Below are positions 16,925 to 26,123 of a stretch of 64,000 nt of DNA, one piece after another (within the stretch, counting starts at the first letter, position 1; each line of letters opens with the position of its first letter). Made by a program: the position numbers and the translations under genes. The notes under the pieces were generated by a model. It had not been told where the DNA came from and searched no databases. It saw only the letters and a program-made list of their open reading frames with translations. The DNA comes from Arthrobacter dokdonellae (GTDB taxonomy: Bacteria; Actinomycetota; Actinomycetes; Actinomycetales; Micrococcaceae), in the NCBI RefSeq assembly GCF_003268655.1, contig NZ_CP029642.1, forward strand, positions 1,054,001-1,118,000, in the 5' to 3' direction.

Positions 16925-18091
16925 CTACCGCCGTCGTCGCTGAATCTCCACGTAGCCGGTGAGCGCCAGCAGGATCACCACCGCGAGGGCCAGCGCGACG
17001 GCGGCTGGCACCGCGGCGCTTGCCGGAATGAGCAAGGCGGCGGCCACCACACCCGGCACGGCCCACGGCAGGACGGTGCGCGGCGGCCGGCCGTAGCGGA
17101 GCGAAACCATGGCGTTGGTGCCGTAGAAAAGTGCCAGCCCGCCGCCCAAGGCAATGCCGGCGCCAGGCGGCAGGGGCTGCCCGGGCGCCGGGATGGCAGT
17201 GGCAATCGCCGCCGCCATGGCGGTGACGCCGACGACCAGCAGGAACGGCATGAAAAGCGTGGTTTGCAGGATTCCGCTGTAGTCGGCGCGGGACTGCAGC
17301 CGCTCCAACCCGGCGCTCACCGTGCCGGTGCCGTATTGGAAGAAGGACCAGCCGAGCAGGGCCACCACCAGGAATCCCAGCCCGGCGGCCAGCCCGCCGC
17401 CCCGGCCCCAGTCCGACGAGAGTTCGCTGACGACCGTGAAGATGGACTCGCCCAGGACAATGACCACAAAGAGACCCAGCCGCTCTGAAGCGTGCTCAAT
17501 GTTGATGCCGCTGATGCCGCGTTCGGGCCACAGGCGCGCGCTCAGCAGCACCATGGCGACCTCGACCGCGATCGCGGCCGCCCACAGGACTATGGCCCCG
17601 TGAAGCGGCAGCAGCGCGGCGAGCAGCCAGAGCCCGGCGGTCCCCCCGTTGTACAGCCAGATGCGCAGGGGCGCGCCGGCCGAATTTTGGCGGTGCTGGT
17701 ACAGCCAGAGAACCAGCAACACCACGCGCATGGCGGCATTGGCCAGTGAGAACGCCCAGGCCCTCGCGCCGAAGGCCTCGGGCGCGGCGGCGGCCATGAG
17801 GCCGGCGGCGGCCATTCCGGCCAGCATCGCCACGCCTAGTCCGCGTGCCGAGAGGCCCGGAAGCAGGTTGATCACCGAGACGATGTTCACCCAGGCCCAC
17901 CAGGCCGGGAAAAACAACAGGACAAAGGCGCCATACGCGGCCCAACCGGGATTGCCGTGGATGCCGTGTGCCAGCTGGGCGACAAACGCCACAAAGACCA
18001 GGTCGAAGAACAGCTCCATCCAGTGGACCCGGCTGGGCTCGCGTGCGGCAGCACCATGCCGGGGTCGGAGGGGCGGCACTCTCGCGGTCAT
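16925..18091 (-). CDS. Low temperature requirement protein A (LtrA) family membrane protein
   Basis: 388 residues from ATG 18091, which gives the family's usual start just before VHWMELFFDLVFVAFVAQL. The protein has ten or more helices, and the conserved acidic motifs ELFFDLVFV near the N-terminus and ASERLGLFVVIVLGESI in the middle. LtrA was named from a Listeria mutant unable to grow in the cold, but the biochemical activity of the family is not known. The open frame extends 59 codons further upstream without family support. It is divergent from the following exporter gene and convergent with the iron importer. Confidence 0.88.
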   Translation of the reverse strand: MTARVPPLRPRHGAAAREPSRVHWMELFFDLVFVAFVAQLAHGIHGNPGWAAYGAFVLLFFPAWWAWVNIVSVINLLPGLSARGLGVAMLAGMAAAGLMAAAAPEAFGARAWAFSLANAAMRVVLLVLWLYQHRQNSAGAPLRIWLYNGGTAGLWLLAALLPLHGAIVLWAAAIAVEVAMVLLSARLWPERGISGINIEHASERLGLFVVIVLGESIFTVVSELSSDWGRGGGLAAGLGFLVVALLGWSFFQYGTGTVSAGLERLQSRADYSGILQTTLFMPFLLVVGVTAMAAAIATAIPAPGQPLPPGAGIALGGGLALFYGTNAMVSLRYGRPPRTVLPWAVPGVVAAALLIPASAAVPAAVALALAVVILLALTGYVEIQRRRR

Positions 18092-18282
18092 GGCCCCATG
18101 ATAGGTCCGCGCCGGACCGGGTTCGTGTTCACCGTGCGCGAAAAAGAACCGTTGCTGGGGGTAACTGTATTGCCCGGACGGGTTGAGGGGAGTAGCGTTC
18201 CACTCTGCGCAACATTCTTCGTTGCGTCCACGCCGCCGTGATGCCGATGCCAGCGGCATCCTGCACAAACACTTGAGGACGC

Positions 18283-20283
18283 ATGTCTAGCGAAAAATCT
18301 CTACCGCCCCTATCGGGGTCCAGTCCCGCCGGCAGCGCCGTCATGAACCACCGCCAAATCCTCTTCGTGATTTTCGGGCTCATGGCGGGAATGTTTCTTT
18401 CCGCCTTGGACCAGACGGTGGTCGGCACGGCCATCCGCACCATCGGTGACGACCTGCACGGCCTCAGCCTCCAGGCCTGGGTCACCACCGCCTACCTGAT
18501 CGTTTCCACGATCAGCACCCCCATTTATGGAAAGCTGTCCGACATCTTCGGGCGGCGTCCGCTGTTCATATTCGCGATCGTCGTCTTCATCGTCGGATCG
18601 GTCATGGCCAGCTTCTCGACGTCGATGATTGAACTTGCCACGTTCCGTGCCGTTCAAGGGCTCGGCGCCGGTGGCCTGATGTCAATGCCGCTGGCCATCA
18701 TGGGCGACATGCTCGCGCCGCGCGAGCGGGCAAAATACCAAGGCTACTTCCTGGCGGTCTTTGGCGTCTCGAGCGTCATTGGCCCGCTCATCGGCGGACT
18801 GTTCGCCGGCACCAACGAGATTTTGTTCATCGCAGGCTGGCGCTGGGTGTTCCTCATCAACGTGCCCATCGGGCTTGCGGCCCTGGCCATGGTGCTTCGC
18901 TTCCTGCACCTGCCCAAGGTCGACCGGCATTCGGTGCGCATCGACTGGTGGGGCGCTGCCGCCGTCATTGTCGCCCTCGTGCCGTTGCTTCTGGTGGCCG
19001 AGGAAGGCCAGACCTGGGGCTGGAGCAGCCCGGCCTCCATCGCCTGCTATGTGGTCGGCGTCGTCGGCGTGATCGCGTTCATCGCCATTGAAGTCCGGAT
19101 GAAGGACGACGCGCTGATCCCGATCAAGCTCTTCCATTCCTCCACGTTCTCCATGGCCACCATCATCGGCGTGCTGGTGGGCTTTGGCATGTTCGGTGCC
19201 ATGATGACCATCCCGCTCTACCTGCAGATCGTCCTCGGCTCCACACCCACGGAGAGCGGCTTCCAGATGCTGCCCATGATCCTGGGCCTGATGATCGCCT
19301 CGATCGGGAGCGGCCAGTTGATCGCCCGCACCGGCAGGTACAGGATGTTCCCCATCCTCGGCACGGGCTTGATGTCAGCCGGATTCCTCTACCTCACGTT
19401 CATGAAGTACAACTCCAGCTTCTGGTTTGTTGCCGTCGGCATGCTGCTGATCGGGCTCGGCCTGGGCCAGCTCATGCAGACCCTGACCATCGCGAGCCAG
19501 AATTCCGTGGGCCTGCGGGACATGGGCGTGGCCACGAGCGCGTCGACGTTCTTCCGCCAGATCGGTGGAACGCTGGGCACGGCCGTCATGCTGTCATTGC
19601 TCTTCACGATCATGCCGTTGAACATCCAAAACTCCCTCTCCGACGGACCCACCCTGGAGGGTGCCCTCGACGCCGCCTTGACCCCATCCATCGCCACCGC
19701 CCCGGAGAACAGGGCCATCATGGGCCTGATCTATACAAACATGGTGACCCCCATCGAGACCGGTGCGCAGCAGGCTGCCCACACGGCAGGAGTGAAGGCG
19801 CTCGTCGCCAAGGGTGTGCCGCAGTCGGTGGCGGAGACCAAGGTGCCCACAAAGCCCCTGGACTTCTCCGACCCGGCGGTCCGCACCCAGGTGGTCACCA
19901 GCGTGGCGCCCACCGTTGCGGAGAAGCTCAAGTCGGCATCGAGTTCTTCAACGGCTGGTGGGAGCGCACTTAATGACACGTCGTTCCTCAAGGGTGCCAA
20001 TCCGGCCCTGAGCAAGCCGTTCCTGACAGGCTTCACCGCCTCGACGATCGTCATTTACTGGGTGGCCCTCATGGTGGTGTTGCTGGGGTTTGTGCTGGCG
20101 CTGTTCTTCAAGACACCGCCGCTTCGCATGAAGTCGGCGCTGCAGGAAGCGGCCGACGACGAGGCCTCGCGCGCCGAAGTGGACCTGATGCTGCAGCATT
20201 CCGCCGAGGAGATGGGCGCGCTGGTGGAACCGGGCAGCCGCACCCACGCGGGAAACGACGTTTCCGGCCGGGGATCCCGCTAA
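18283..20283 (+). CDS. MFS multidrug exporter, DHA2 family (14 helices)
   Basis: 666 residues. Fourteen helices are visible: the first carries [15 protein letters not shown] (family motif D1), followed by motif A after helix 2 ([15 protein letters not shown]), the [11 protein letters not shown] and [13 protein letters not shown] (motif C) segments, and two extra central helices. A long hydrophilic loop of about 110 residues sits between helices 13 and 14 (around residues 460-580), and the acidic C-terminal tail (about 60 residues) is cytoplasmic. Such proteins expel drugs, dyes or lipophilic compounds with proton influx. ATG at 18283 after TTGAGGACGC. A 34-bp palindrome lies 62 bases after the stop. 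Confidence 0.92.
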   Translation: MSSEKSLPPLSGSSPAGSAVMNHRQILFVIFGLMAGMFLSALDQTVVGTAIRTIGDDLHGLSLQAWVTTAYLIVSTISTPIYGKLSDIFGRRPLFIFAIVVFIVGSVMASFSTSMIELATFRAVQGLGAGGLMSMPLAIMGDMLAPRERAKYQGYFLAVFGVSSVIGPLIGGLFAGTNEILFIAGWRWVFLINVPIGLAALAMVLRFLHLPKVDRHSVRIDWWGAAAVIVALVPLLLVAEEGQTWGWSSPASIACYVVGVVGVIAFIAIEVRMKDDALIPIKLFHSSTFSMATIIGVLVGFGMFGAMMTIPLYLQIVLGSTPTESGFQMLPMILGLMIASIGSGQLIARTGRYRMFPILGTGLMSAGFLYLTFMKYNSSFWFVAVGMLLIGLGLGQLMQTLTIASQNSVGLRDMGVATSASTFFRQIGGTLGTAVMLSLLFTIMPLNIQNSLSDGPTLEGALDAALTPSIATAPENRAIMGLIYTNMVTPIETGAQQAAHTAGVKALVAKGVPQSVAETKVPTKPLDFSDPAVRTQVVTSVAPTVAEKLKSASSSSTAGGSALNDTSFLKGANPALSKPFLTGFTASTIVIYWVALMVVLLGFVLALFFKTPPLRMKSALQEAADDEASRAEVDLMLQHSAEEMGALVEPGSRTHAGNDVSGRGSR

Positions 20284-20345
20284 GCAGGCGTCTCAGTGAC
20301 GGCACCGCCGGGCGTCCGTGGCGTGCCCGTGGCGGCCCCCGCGGG

Positions 20346-20417
20346 CGTCCAGGATGACGAAATGGATATTTGAGGCTGATAAATCAGCCTCAAATATCCA
20401 TTTCGTCATCCTGGACG
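20346..20417. repeat. 34-bp perfect inverted repeat after the DHA2 exporter
   Basis: Bases 20346-20379 and 20384-20417 are exact reverse complements around the tetraloop TAAA. The core (GACGAAATGGATATTTGAGGC) is far richer in A and T than its surroundings. It follows the exporter stop at 20283. No T-run is present on either side, so a standard terminator is not the obvious reading. It is the longest perfect stem in the window. Confidence 0.9.
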
Positions 20418-20572
20418 GGGTCAGGTCAGCAAAGTGCCGCAGCGGCGGGGCGGCGGGTGTCCGTTTGCGCCGCCACCCTCCGACCATCATGCCGCGATTC
20501 AGCGACCGTGCCGCGATCGATAAACGTGTCGTGATTCAGCGACAGTGGGCGATGAAGCGCGCGCCGGGCAGC

Positions 20573-20606
20573 AAAAAACCTCTGGAATCCGCGGATTCCA
20601 GAGGTT
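20573..20606 (-). terminator. Intrinsic terminator of tRNA-Thr
   Basis: On the minus strand the tRNA is followed by AACCTCTGGAATCC-GCGG-type self-complementary sequence (20577-20606) and then a run of six T residues (20573-20578). This is a classic hairpin plus U-tract, starting almost at the tRNA 3' end. Confidence 0.9.
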
Positions 20607-20607
20607 G

Positions 20608-20683
20608 TGGAGCCTCCAAACAGAATCGAACTGTTGACCTTTTCATTACGAGTGAAACGCTCTACCAACTGAGCTATGGAGGC
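20608..20683 (-). tRNA. tRNA-Thr (anticodon CGT)
   Basis: The reverse strand gives a 76-base cloverleaf: acceptor GCCTCCA/TGGAGGC, D-arm AGCTCAGTTGGTAGAGC, anticodon stem TTTCA/TGAAA around CTCGTAA (anticodon CGT, reads ACG), T-arm with GTTCGATTC, and an encoded CCA (20608-20610 on the plus strand as TGG). Confidence 0.93.
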
Positions 20684-20904
20684 CTGTGATCGTCGAAGAA
20701 CGCCTTGCGGAGTCATTCACCGAACACAAGAAACAACTCTAATATGCCCGGCCCCATGTACAAAATCGGCGCCGTAGGCCCAGACGCAGCGGGCCCTAAC
20801 CATAGGCCCCCACGCTGCGCCGTAGGCCCCCGCCGTGGCCCCTACCGGCGGGTCCCTCTGGCGGGACCTCGCCGTGGTCCCGGCCGTGGCCCCTACCGCG
20901 CCCT

Positions 20905-22461
20905 CTAGCAGGTGGTCCCTGCGGCCGGCACCGTCCCATCCACGAAGTACTTGTCGACGGTGGAGGTCAGGCACGCGTTGGCCCGCCCATAGGCGGTATG
21001 TCCGTTGCCCTTCCAGGTCACCAAAACGCCGGAGTCCAGCTGCTTGGCCAGCGACTGCGCCCACGGGTACGGTGTGGCCGGGTCGCCGGTGGTGCCAATC
21101 ACCAGGATGGGGCCCGCCCCCGGCGCCGCGATCGGTTTCGGCGCGCCGGTGGCCGGGAACGGCCAGTACTTGCAGCCCAGCCCGGAGTACGCCAGCAGGT
21201 CGCCAAACGTGGGGGAGGCCTTCTCCAGGGCAGCAGCGTCGGACCGCATGTGGGCGGTGTCCGAGTTCATCGGGTAGTCCAGGCAGTTGATGGCGGTGAA
21301 CGCCGCCGCCGTGTTGGAGCTGTACTTGCCGTCCGAGCCGCGGTCGGAGGCATAGTCCGCCAGCATCAGCATGCCGGAGGCATCGCCGGCGAAGGCCTGC
21401 TTCAACGCGCCGGCCAGCGGCTCCCAGAGGTCCGTGGAGTACATGGCAAACGCCACCGCGTTGGTGAACTCGGTTCCGGTCACCACGCGTCCCTCCGATG
21501 TCTGCTGCGGCGTCTTCGTGTACACCGCGTTCAGGTCGCGGATCTGCTGCACCGCGGCGTCCACGCTCCCGGAGACGGGGCATTCCTTGGTGTCGAGGCA
21601 GTTCTTCGCCCATGCGTGCAGGGCGTTTTCAAAGCCGACGGCCTGCCCCATGGACACCTGGTCAATGTCCAGGGACGGGTCCAGTGCCCCGTCGAGCGAG
21701 AACTTGCCCACGCGCTTCGGGAACAGGCCCGCGTAGGTGGCGCCGAGTTTCGTGCCATAGGAAAAGCCCATGTAGTTCAGTTTCTTGTCCCCCACGACGG
21801 CGCGCAGGATGTCCATGTCGCGGGCTGAACTGACGGTGTCCACGTGGGCCAGGATGGGGCCGGAGTTTTTGACGCACAACTCGGTTTGCGTCTTGGTTTC
21901 CGCCTCCGCAGCCTTCAGCCCGGCCGCGGTGGACGGGTCGTATGATGTCTGCCGGGACGCATCCATCTGCGCGTCGTCCAGACACTTCACCGGGTCGGAA
22001 CGCTGCACCCCGCGCGGGTCGAACCCCACAATGTCGTAGGCGGCGCGCATCTTGGGCGAGAAGTACGTCTTCGCGCTGCCGACCACCATGTCCACACCGG
22101 ACCCGCCGGGCCCGCCGGGGTTGGTCAAGAGGGCGCCCAGCCGTTTACCGGTGGCGGGCAGGCGGGTGACGGCGAGCTTGATCGACGCGCCCCGCGGATT
22201 GGAGTAGTCCAGCGGCACCGCGACCTTGGCGCACTGGAAGCCGCCGCTGCACGACGTCCACGTCACAGCCTGCGTGTAGTAGCTGCTGAGTTCCGCCGGC
22301 ACGTCGCCGATGACCGACGCCTGTGCGCTGGAAACAACTCCCGCGTCCTGTGCCGGGGCGAGCAACGCGCAGGAGCTGAGGAGGAGCGCGCCCACCGCCG
22401 CCATGGCAACGGTGAGGGAAAGGCGGAGGCGGTGCCGCCGGCGTACGGGTGCGTGGGGCAT
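20905..22461 (-). CDS. Secreted alpha/beta hydrolase, tripeptidyl aminopeptidase type (lipoprotein)
   Basis: 518 residues. The signal peptide ends in LLLSSC, with Cys31 as the likely lipidated residue. The protein has the SlpD/SlpE-TAP layout: an oxyanion segment NPGGPGGSGVD near residue 115, GFDPRG near 147, the nucleophile in GFSYGT (Ser234), a helical cap region, and a C-terminal TAP domain with Asp in IGTTGDPATPY and His in GNGHTAYG. Four or more cysteines fit an extracellular protein. Streptomyces relatives remove N-terminal tripeptides. It probably degrades peptides outside the membrane. holB lies 19 bases upstream of its start region and runs in the same direction. Confidence 0.9.
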   Translation of the reverse strand: MPHAPVRRRHRLRLSLTVAMAAVGALLLSSCALLAPAQDAGVVSSAQASVIGDVPAELSSYYTQAVTWTSCSGGFQCAKVAVPLDYSNPRGASIKLAVTRLPATGKRLGALLTNPGGPGGSGVDMVVGSAKTYFSPKMRAAYDIVGFDPRGVQRSDPVKCLDDAQMDASRQTSYDPSTAAGLKAAEAETKTQTELCVKNSGPILAHVDTVSSARDMDILRAVVGDKKLNYMGFSYGTKLGATYAGLFPKRVGKFSLDGALDPSLDIDQVSMGQAVGFENALHAWAKNCLDTKECPVSGSVDAAVQQIRDLNAVYTKTPQQTSEGRVVTGTEFTNAVAFAMYSTDLWEPLAGALKQAFAGDASGMLMLADYASDRGSDGKYSSNTAAAFTAINCLDYPMNSDTAHMRSDAAALEKASPTFGDLLAYSGLGCKYWPFPATGAPKPIAAPGAGPILVIGTTGDPATPYPWAQSLAKQLDSGVLVTWKGNGHTAYGRANACLTSTVDKYFVDGTVPAAGTTC

Positions 22462-22478
22462 GGGGGTCCTTTGCGGAG

Positions 22479-23654
22479 CTAGAGCAGGCTGACGGCCATG
22501 GCTTCAAGGGCCAAGAGCGGGGAGACGTTGGTGGTGGTCAGGCGGCGGCGCACGGCGTTGATCGAGTCCATGCGCGCCAGGGTCGCCTCGGGGCGGCCTC
22601 GGGCGGCAAACGCGGCCAGGTGCTCGCGCAGGGATTCGTTGACCAGCTCCGCCGCTGCGCCGGAAGGCACGACGCCGGTGCCTCCCTGCGCCGCCAGCTG
22701 AAGTACCAGCACGTCCCGGTAGAAGGAGAGCAGGTCCGTCAGCGCCCGGTCCAGCTGGTCGGTGACCGAGCGCTTGGAGCGGCGCTTCTGGTCCTCCTCG
22801 AGGGACCGGACCTGCGCGCGCATGGGCGGCGGCAGGGTCCCCGTCTCGGGGGCGCCAAGGGAAAGCAGCAGCTTGGCCTTTTCCGCCACGTCGCGTTCCT
22901 CGTTGGAGGAGGCGGCCTCGGCCTGGGCCAGTTCCAGCAGGCTGGCGGCGGCACGGACGGCGGCCGAGACGTCGCGCAGGGAAAACGGCAGCCGGACTAT
23001 GGTGTCGCGCCGTTCCCGGGCGCCGGCGTCGGACGCCAGGCGGCGGGCAATCCCGATGTGGCTCTGGGCGGCGCGGGCGGCGTGCAGGGCCAGGTCCGGG
23101 TCGATGCCGTCGCGGCGCACCAGCAGGGCCGCCACGTCCTCGACCGGGGGCAGGCGCAGGGTCAGCGTGCGGCAGCGGGAACGGATGGTGACCAGGACGT
23201 CGGCAGGGCTGGGGGCGCACAGGATCCAGATGGTCCGCGGCGGAGGTTCCTCGATGGCTTTGAGCAGGACGTTGGTGGTGCGCTCGGCCATGCGGTCCGC
23301 ATCGCCCACAATCATCACGCGCCAGCGGGACGAGGACGGGCTGTCGTGGGCCTTGCGGACCAGCTCCCGCGCCTCCTCAATGGTGATGGTGGTCTTTTCG
23401 GTGGCGATGAAGGTCACGTCGGCGTTGGTGCCGGACAGCGTGGTGTGGCAGGCCTTGCACTGGCCGCACCCGCGCTCCGCCAGCTGCTCGCGCTCGCAGA
23501 CCAGCGCGGCGGCAAAGGCCAAGGCGGCGTTGGAACGCCCGGATCCCGGCGGGCCCGTGAGCAGCCAGGCGTGAGTCGGCCTGCTGGACTGGGCGGCGCG
23601 GCGCAGCTGTCCCACCACCGGCCCCTGTCCCTGCAGGTCGACCCAGACGCTCAT
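22479..23654 (-). CDS. holB: DNA polymerase III subunit delta prime
   Basis: 391 residues from ATG 23654, which overlaps the tmk stop (ATGA). The AAA+ clamp-loader fold is visible: SSRPTHAWLLTGPPGSGRSNAA at residues 20-42, zinc-binding Cys residues in CGQCKAC, VMIVGDADRM, LLKAIEEPP and the SRC motif (IRSRCRTL). The lysine of the P-loop is Arg here, in line with the non-hydrolysing role of delta prime in the clamp loader. The C-terminal 150 residues are the helical collar. The tmk-holB pair is common in Actinobacteria. Confidence 0.93.
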   Translation of the reverse strand: MSVWVDLQGQGPVVGQLRRAAQSSRPTHAWLLTGPPGSGRSNAALAFAAALVCEREQLAERGCGQCKACHTTLSGTNADVTFIATEKTTITIEEARELVRKAHDSPSSSRWRVMIVGDADRMAERTTNVLLKAIEEPPPRTIWILCAPSPADVLVTIRSRCRTLTLRLPPVEDVAALLVRRDGIDPDLALHAARAAQSHIGIARRLASDAGARERRDTIVRLPFSLRDVSAAVRAAASLLELAQAEAASSNEERDVAEKAKLLLSLGAPETGTLPPPMRAQVRSLEEDQKRRSKRSVTDQLDRALTDLLSFYRDVLVLQLAAQGGTGVVPSGAAAELVNESLREHLAAFAARGRPEATLARMDSINAVRRRLTTTNVSPLLALEAMAVSLL

Positions 23655-24319
23655 GCGGCGCCGGCTTCCCGGGCGGCCAGCAGCTGCAGGACACGGGTGC
23701 GGACCGTTGCGGCGAGCTCGCCGGCCGGCCGGCCGGCCGGAAGCACCAGGTAGCGTTCCGGGCGTGCCGCCGCACGGTCCAGGAAGGCCTGGCGGATGGC
23801 GGCGTGAAAGTGGTCGGGTTCCGATTCCAGCCGGTCTTCGGCGGCCTCGGTTGCCGTGCGGCGGCAGCGGCCTTCCTCGGCGGAGACATCCAGCAGCACT
23901 GTCAGCTCGGGCCACAACCCGGCCGTGGCCCAGACATTCAGCTGCTGGACCTCGGCCGCACCCAGCCCGCGTCCGACGCCCTGGTAGGCGATGGAAGAGT
24001 CAATGTAGCGGTCCGTGATGACGACTTCGCCCCGGGCGACGGCCGGGGCAATGACCTGGGTGGCGTGGGCGGCGCGGGCCGCGGCAAAGATCAGGGCCTC
24101 GCAGCGGGCGTCAATCTCGCCCTGCCCGTGGTCCAGGACCAGGGAGCGCAGCTTTTCGCCGACAGGTGTGCCGCCCGGCTCACGGGTCCGCAGCACCGTG
24201 CGTCCGGCGTCGGACAGGGCCTGGGCCAGAAGCGCGGCCTGGGTTGATTTTCCGGCCCCGTCCCCGCCCTCGAAGGCGATGAAGAGTCCGGGTGCGTCGG
24301 CAGGTGGGAAAGTCACCAC
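23651..24319 (-). CDS. tmk: Thymidylate kinase
   Basis: 222 residues with P-loop FEGGDGAGKST (about 16-26), the DRY segment (ITDRYIDSSIAYQG) and LDVSAEEG. It phosphorylates dTMP to dTDP, an essential step in making dTTP. The first codons are two consecutive GTGs (24319 and 24316), and either could be the start. It overlaps holB by four bases and is the first gene of the tmk-holB unit. Confidence 0.95.
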   Translation of the reverse strand: MVTFPPADAPGLFIAFEGGDGAGKSTQAALLAQALSDAGRTVLRTREPGGTPVGEKLRSLVLDHGQGEIDARCEALIFAAARAAHATQVIAPAVARGEVVITDRYIDSSIAYQGVGRGLGAAEVQQLNVWATAGLWPELTVLLDVSAEEGRCRRTATEAAEDRLESEPDHFHAAIRQAFLDRAAARPERYLVLPAGRPAGELAATVRTRVLQLLAAREAGAA

Positions 24320-24464
24320 CCCAGCCTACCGGCCAACGCTGGAAGCCTCCCGGCAGTATCCACAGGGTGCGCCATCACGGGCGGGGCGGCGCCACGGGCC
24401 GCGTGCCGGACCGGAGGGTCACGACGTTTCTTCAGCGGTGACCCAGGGCACTAATCTGGAGGAC

Positions 24465-25637
24465 ATGACCCTTGAACCTTCCTCCCACCCCGGCCAGCTC
24501 AGCCCGGAAACAGTGGTCGTGGCCGCGGGACGGCCCGCCCGCGAGCACGACGCCGCCGTCAACCCGCCCATCGTCCTGTCCTCCACTTATGTGGGCACGG
24601 GCCAGGTCGTGGACGGCGACAGGGCGTACGGGCGCTACTCGAACCCCACATGGGACCCGCTGGAGGATGCCCTCGCGGAGCTGGAGGGCGCCAGCCTGCC
24701 GGCCCTGGTCTTCAGTTCCGGGCTGGCCGCAGCGTCGGCGGCCCTGTCCCTGATTCCAGCGGGCGGCGTGCTGGTCATGCCGCGGCACTCCTACCAGGGC
24801 GCCCTGGTCATGGCGCAGGAACTCGCTGACAAGGGACTGTTCACGCTGCGCACCGTGGACATCGCCAACAACGACGGCGTCATTGCGGCGCTGACGGGCG
24901 CCGGCGAAAAGGCCGCGGACATGCTGTGGCTGGAAAGCCCCACCAACCCGATGCTGGAAGTGGCGGACATCCGCGTCCTGTGCCGCTCCGCCAAGGCCGT
25001 GGGCGCCGTCGTCGTCACGGACAACACCTTCAGCACGCCCCTGGTCCAAAAGCCGCTGGAACTGGGAAGCGACATCGTCCTCCACTCGGTCACCAAATAC
25101 CTGGCCGGACATTCCGACGTCATCCTCGGCGCGCTCATCACCTCGGATGAGGAGCTGCGCCACAAGCTCCTCCATCACCGCTCCATCCACGGCGGCATCG
25201 CCGGCCCGTTCGAGGCGTGGCTGGCGCTGCGCGGACTGCGCACCCTGGCGCTGCGCGTGGAGCGCGCGCAGGCCAACGCGCTGGTATTGGCCAAGCGTCT
25301 TGACGTGCACGACGGCGTTGAGCGGGTTTTGTTCCCCGGCCTGGAGTCCGATCCCGGGCATGAGCGGGCGGAAGCCCAAATGCAGGGGTTCGGCTCCATC
25401 CTGTGCGTCGAGGTGGCGGGGGGCGAAGCCGCGGCGAACGCATTGGTTGCGGCGCTGCGGCTGTGGACGCCGGCCACGTCGCTCGGCGGCGTGGAATCGC
25501 TCATTGAACGCCGACGACGCCACGCCAACGAGCCCGAGTCGGTGCCGGTGAACCTGCTGCGCCTGAGCGTGGGGATTGAAAACGTCGAGGACCTCTGGAA
25601 CGATCTGGCGCAGGCACTGGACGCGGCGGCCCGGTAG
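24465..25637 (+). CDS. PLP-dependent trans-sulfuration enzyme (cystathionine gamma-synthase-like)
   Basis: 390 residues from ATG 24465, with CTGGAGGAC immediately upstream. The Cys/Met-metabolism PLP fold is clear: YGRYSNPTWDPLE, SSGLAAASAAL, the ESPTNP motif, VVTDNTFSTPL and the PLP lysine in HSVTKYLAGHSD near residue 211. The C-terminal SLGGVESLIERR and RLSVGIENVEDL match the family. Members include cystathionine gamma-synthase (MetB), cystathionine gamma-lyase and methionine gamma-lyase, and sequence alone does not separate them well. It stands alone between tmk and a small membrane protein gene. Confidence 0.88.
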   Translation: MTLEPSSHPGQLSPETVVVAAGRPAREHDAAVNPPIVLSSTYVGTGQVVDGDRAYGRYSNPTWDPLEDALAELEGASLPALVFSSGLAAASAALSLIPAGGVLVMPRHSYQGALVMAQELADKGLFTLRTVDIANNDGVIAALTGAGEKAADMLWLESPTNPMLEVADIRVLCRSAKAVGAVVVTDNTFSTPLVQKPLELGSDIVLHSVTKYLAGHSDVILGALITSDEELRHKLLHHRSIHGGIAGPFEAWLALRGLRTLALRVERAQANALVLAKRLDVHDGVERVLFPGLESDPGHERAEAQMQGFGSILCVEVAGGEAAANALVAALRLWTPATSLGGVESLIERRRRHANEPESVPVNLLRLSVGIENVEDLWNDLAQALDAAAR

Positions 25638-25717
25638 GAAGCGGCCGGAGCGGCTCCCGGACCCGTTGCTGCTGTTGCCGCGTGCCGGGCGGCCCCTCCA
25701 CCGGCTAGGCTTGTGAT

Positions 25718-26077
25718 GTGAGCTTCTTCCTCTATGCTGCGACCTTTTTCATCCTGGTGGTGCTGGGTGCCGTGGCCCTTGGCGTCCAAATCTGGGCCGT
25801 GAGCGACTGCCTGCGCACCCCGGCGGCTGATTTCCAGCGCGTCTACAAGCGCTCGAAGCAGTTTTGGGGTGGGCTGACGGGCGTGTCAGCGTTTTTCGGC
25901 TTCTTGTACCTGCTGCCCGCCGCGGCATCCCTCACCGCGCCGGACATGGGCATGCTCATGCTCATCAACATGGCGGGCGCAACGGTGGCCGGCGTGTATC
26001 TGGCGGATGTCCGCCCCGCCCTGGCCGAGGTCCGCGGACGCGGCCGTGGCAACCAAAGCCGCGGATCTTCCTGGTAG
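25718..26077 (+). CDS. Small membrane protein, DUF2516 family
   Basis: 119 residues, GTG start. Three helices are predicted: about residues 5-27 (FLYAATFFILVVLGAVALG), 49-68 (FWGGLTGVSAFFGFLYLL) and 75-96 (GMLMLINMAGATVAGVYLADV), followed by a conserved DVRPAL and a basic tail. The AVSDCLRTP segment between helices 1 and 2 fits this actinobacterial family of unknown role. It is not obviously part of an operon. Confidence 0.75.
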   Translation: MSFFLYAATFFILVVLGAVALGVQIWAVSDCLRTPAADFQRVYKRSKQFWGGLTGVSAFFGFLYLLPAAASLTAPDMGMLMLINMAGATVAGVYLADVRPALAEVRGRGRGNQSRGSSW

Positions 26078-26123
26078 CTTCGCGCCCCTAGCGGGAGTCC
26101 GCTCCGTAGCCTGGATCCGCTTC

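Noticed and set aside
22479..23654. Arg in place of the P-loop Lys of HolB as a damaging mutation
   Set aside because: Delta prime subunits do not need ATP hydrolysis and often have altered P-loops; the rest of the protein is intact.
24331..24464. SAM riboswitch before the trans-sulfuration gene
   Set aside because: The leader is short and lacks SAM-riboswitch core elements; only ordinary GC-rich sequence and a ribosome site were seen.
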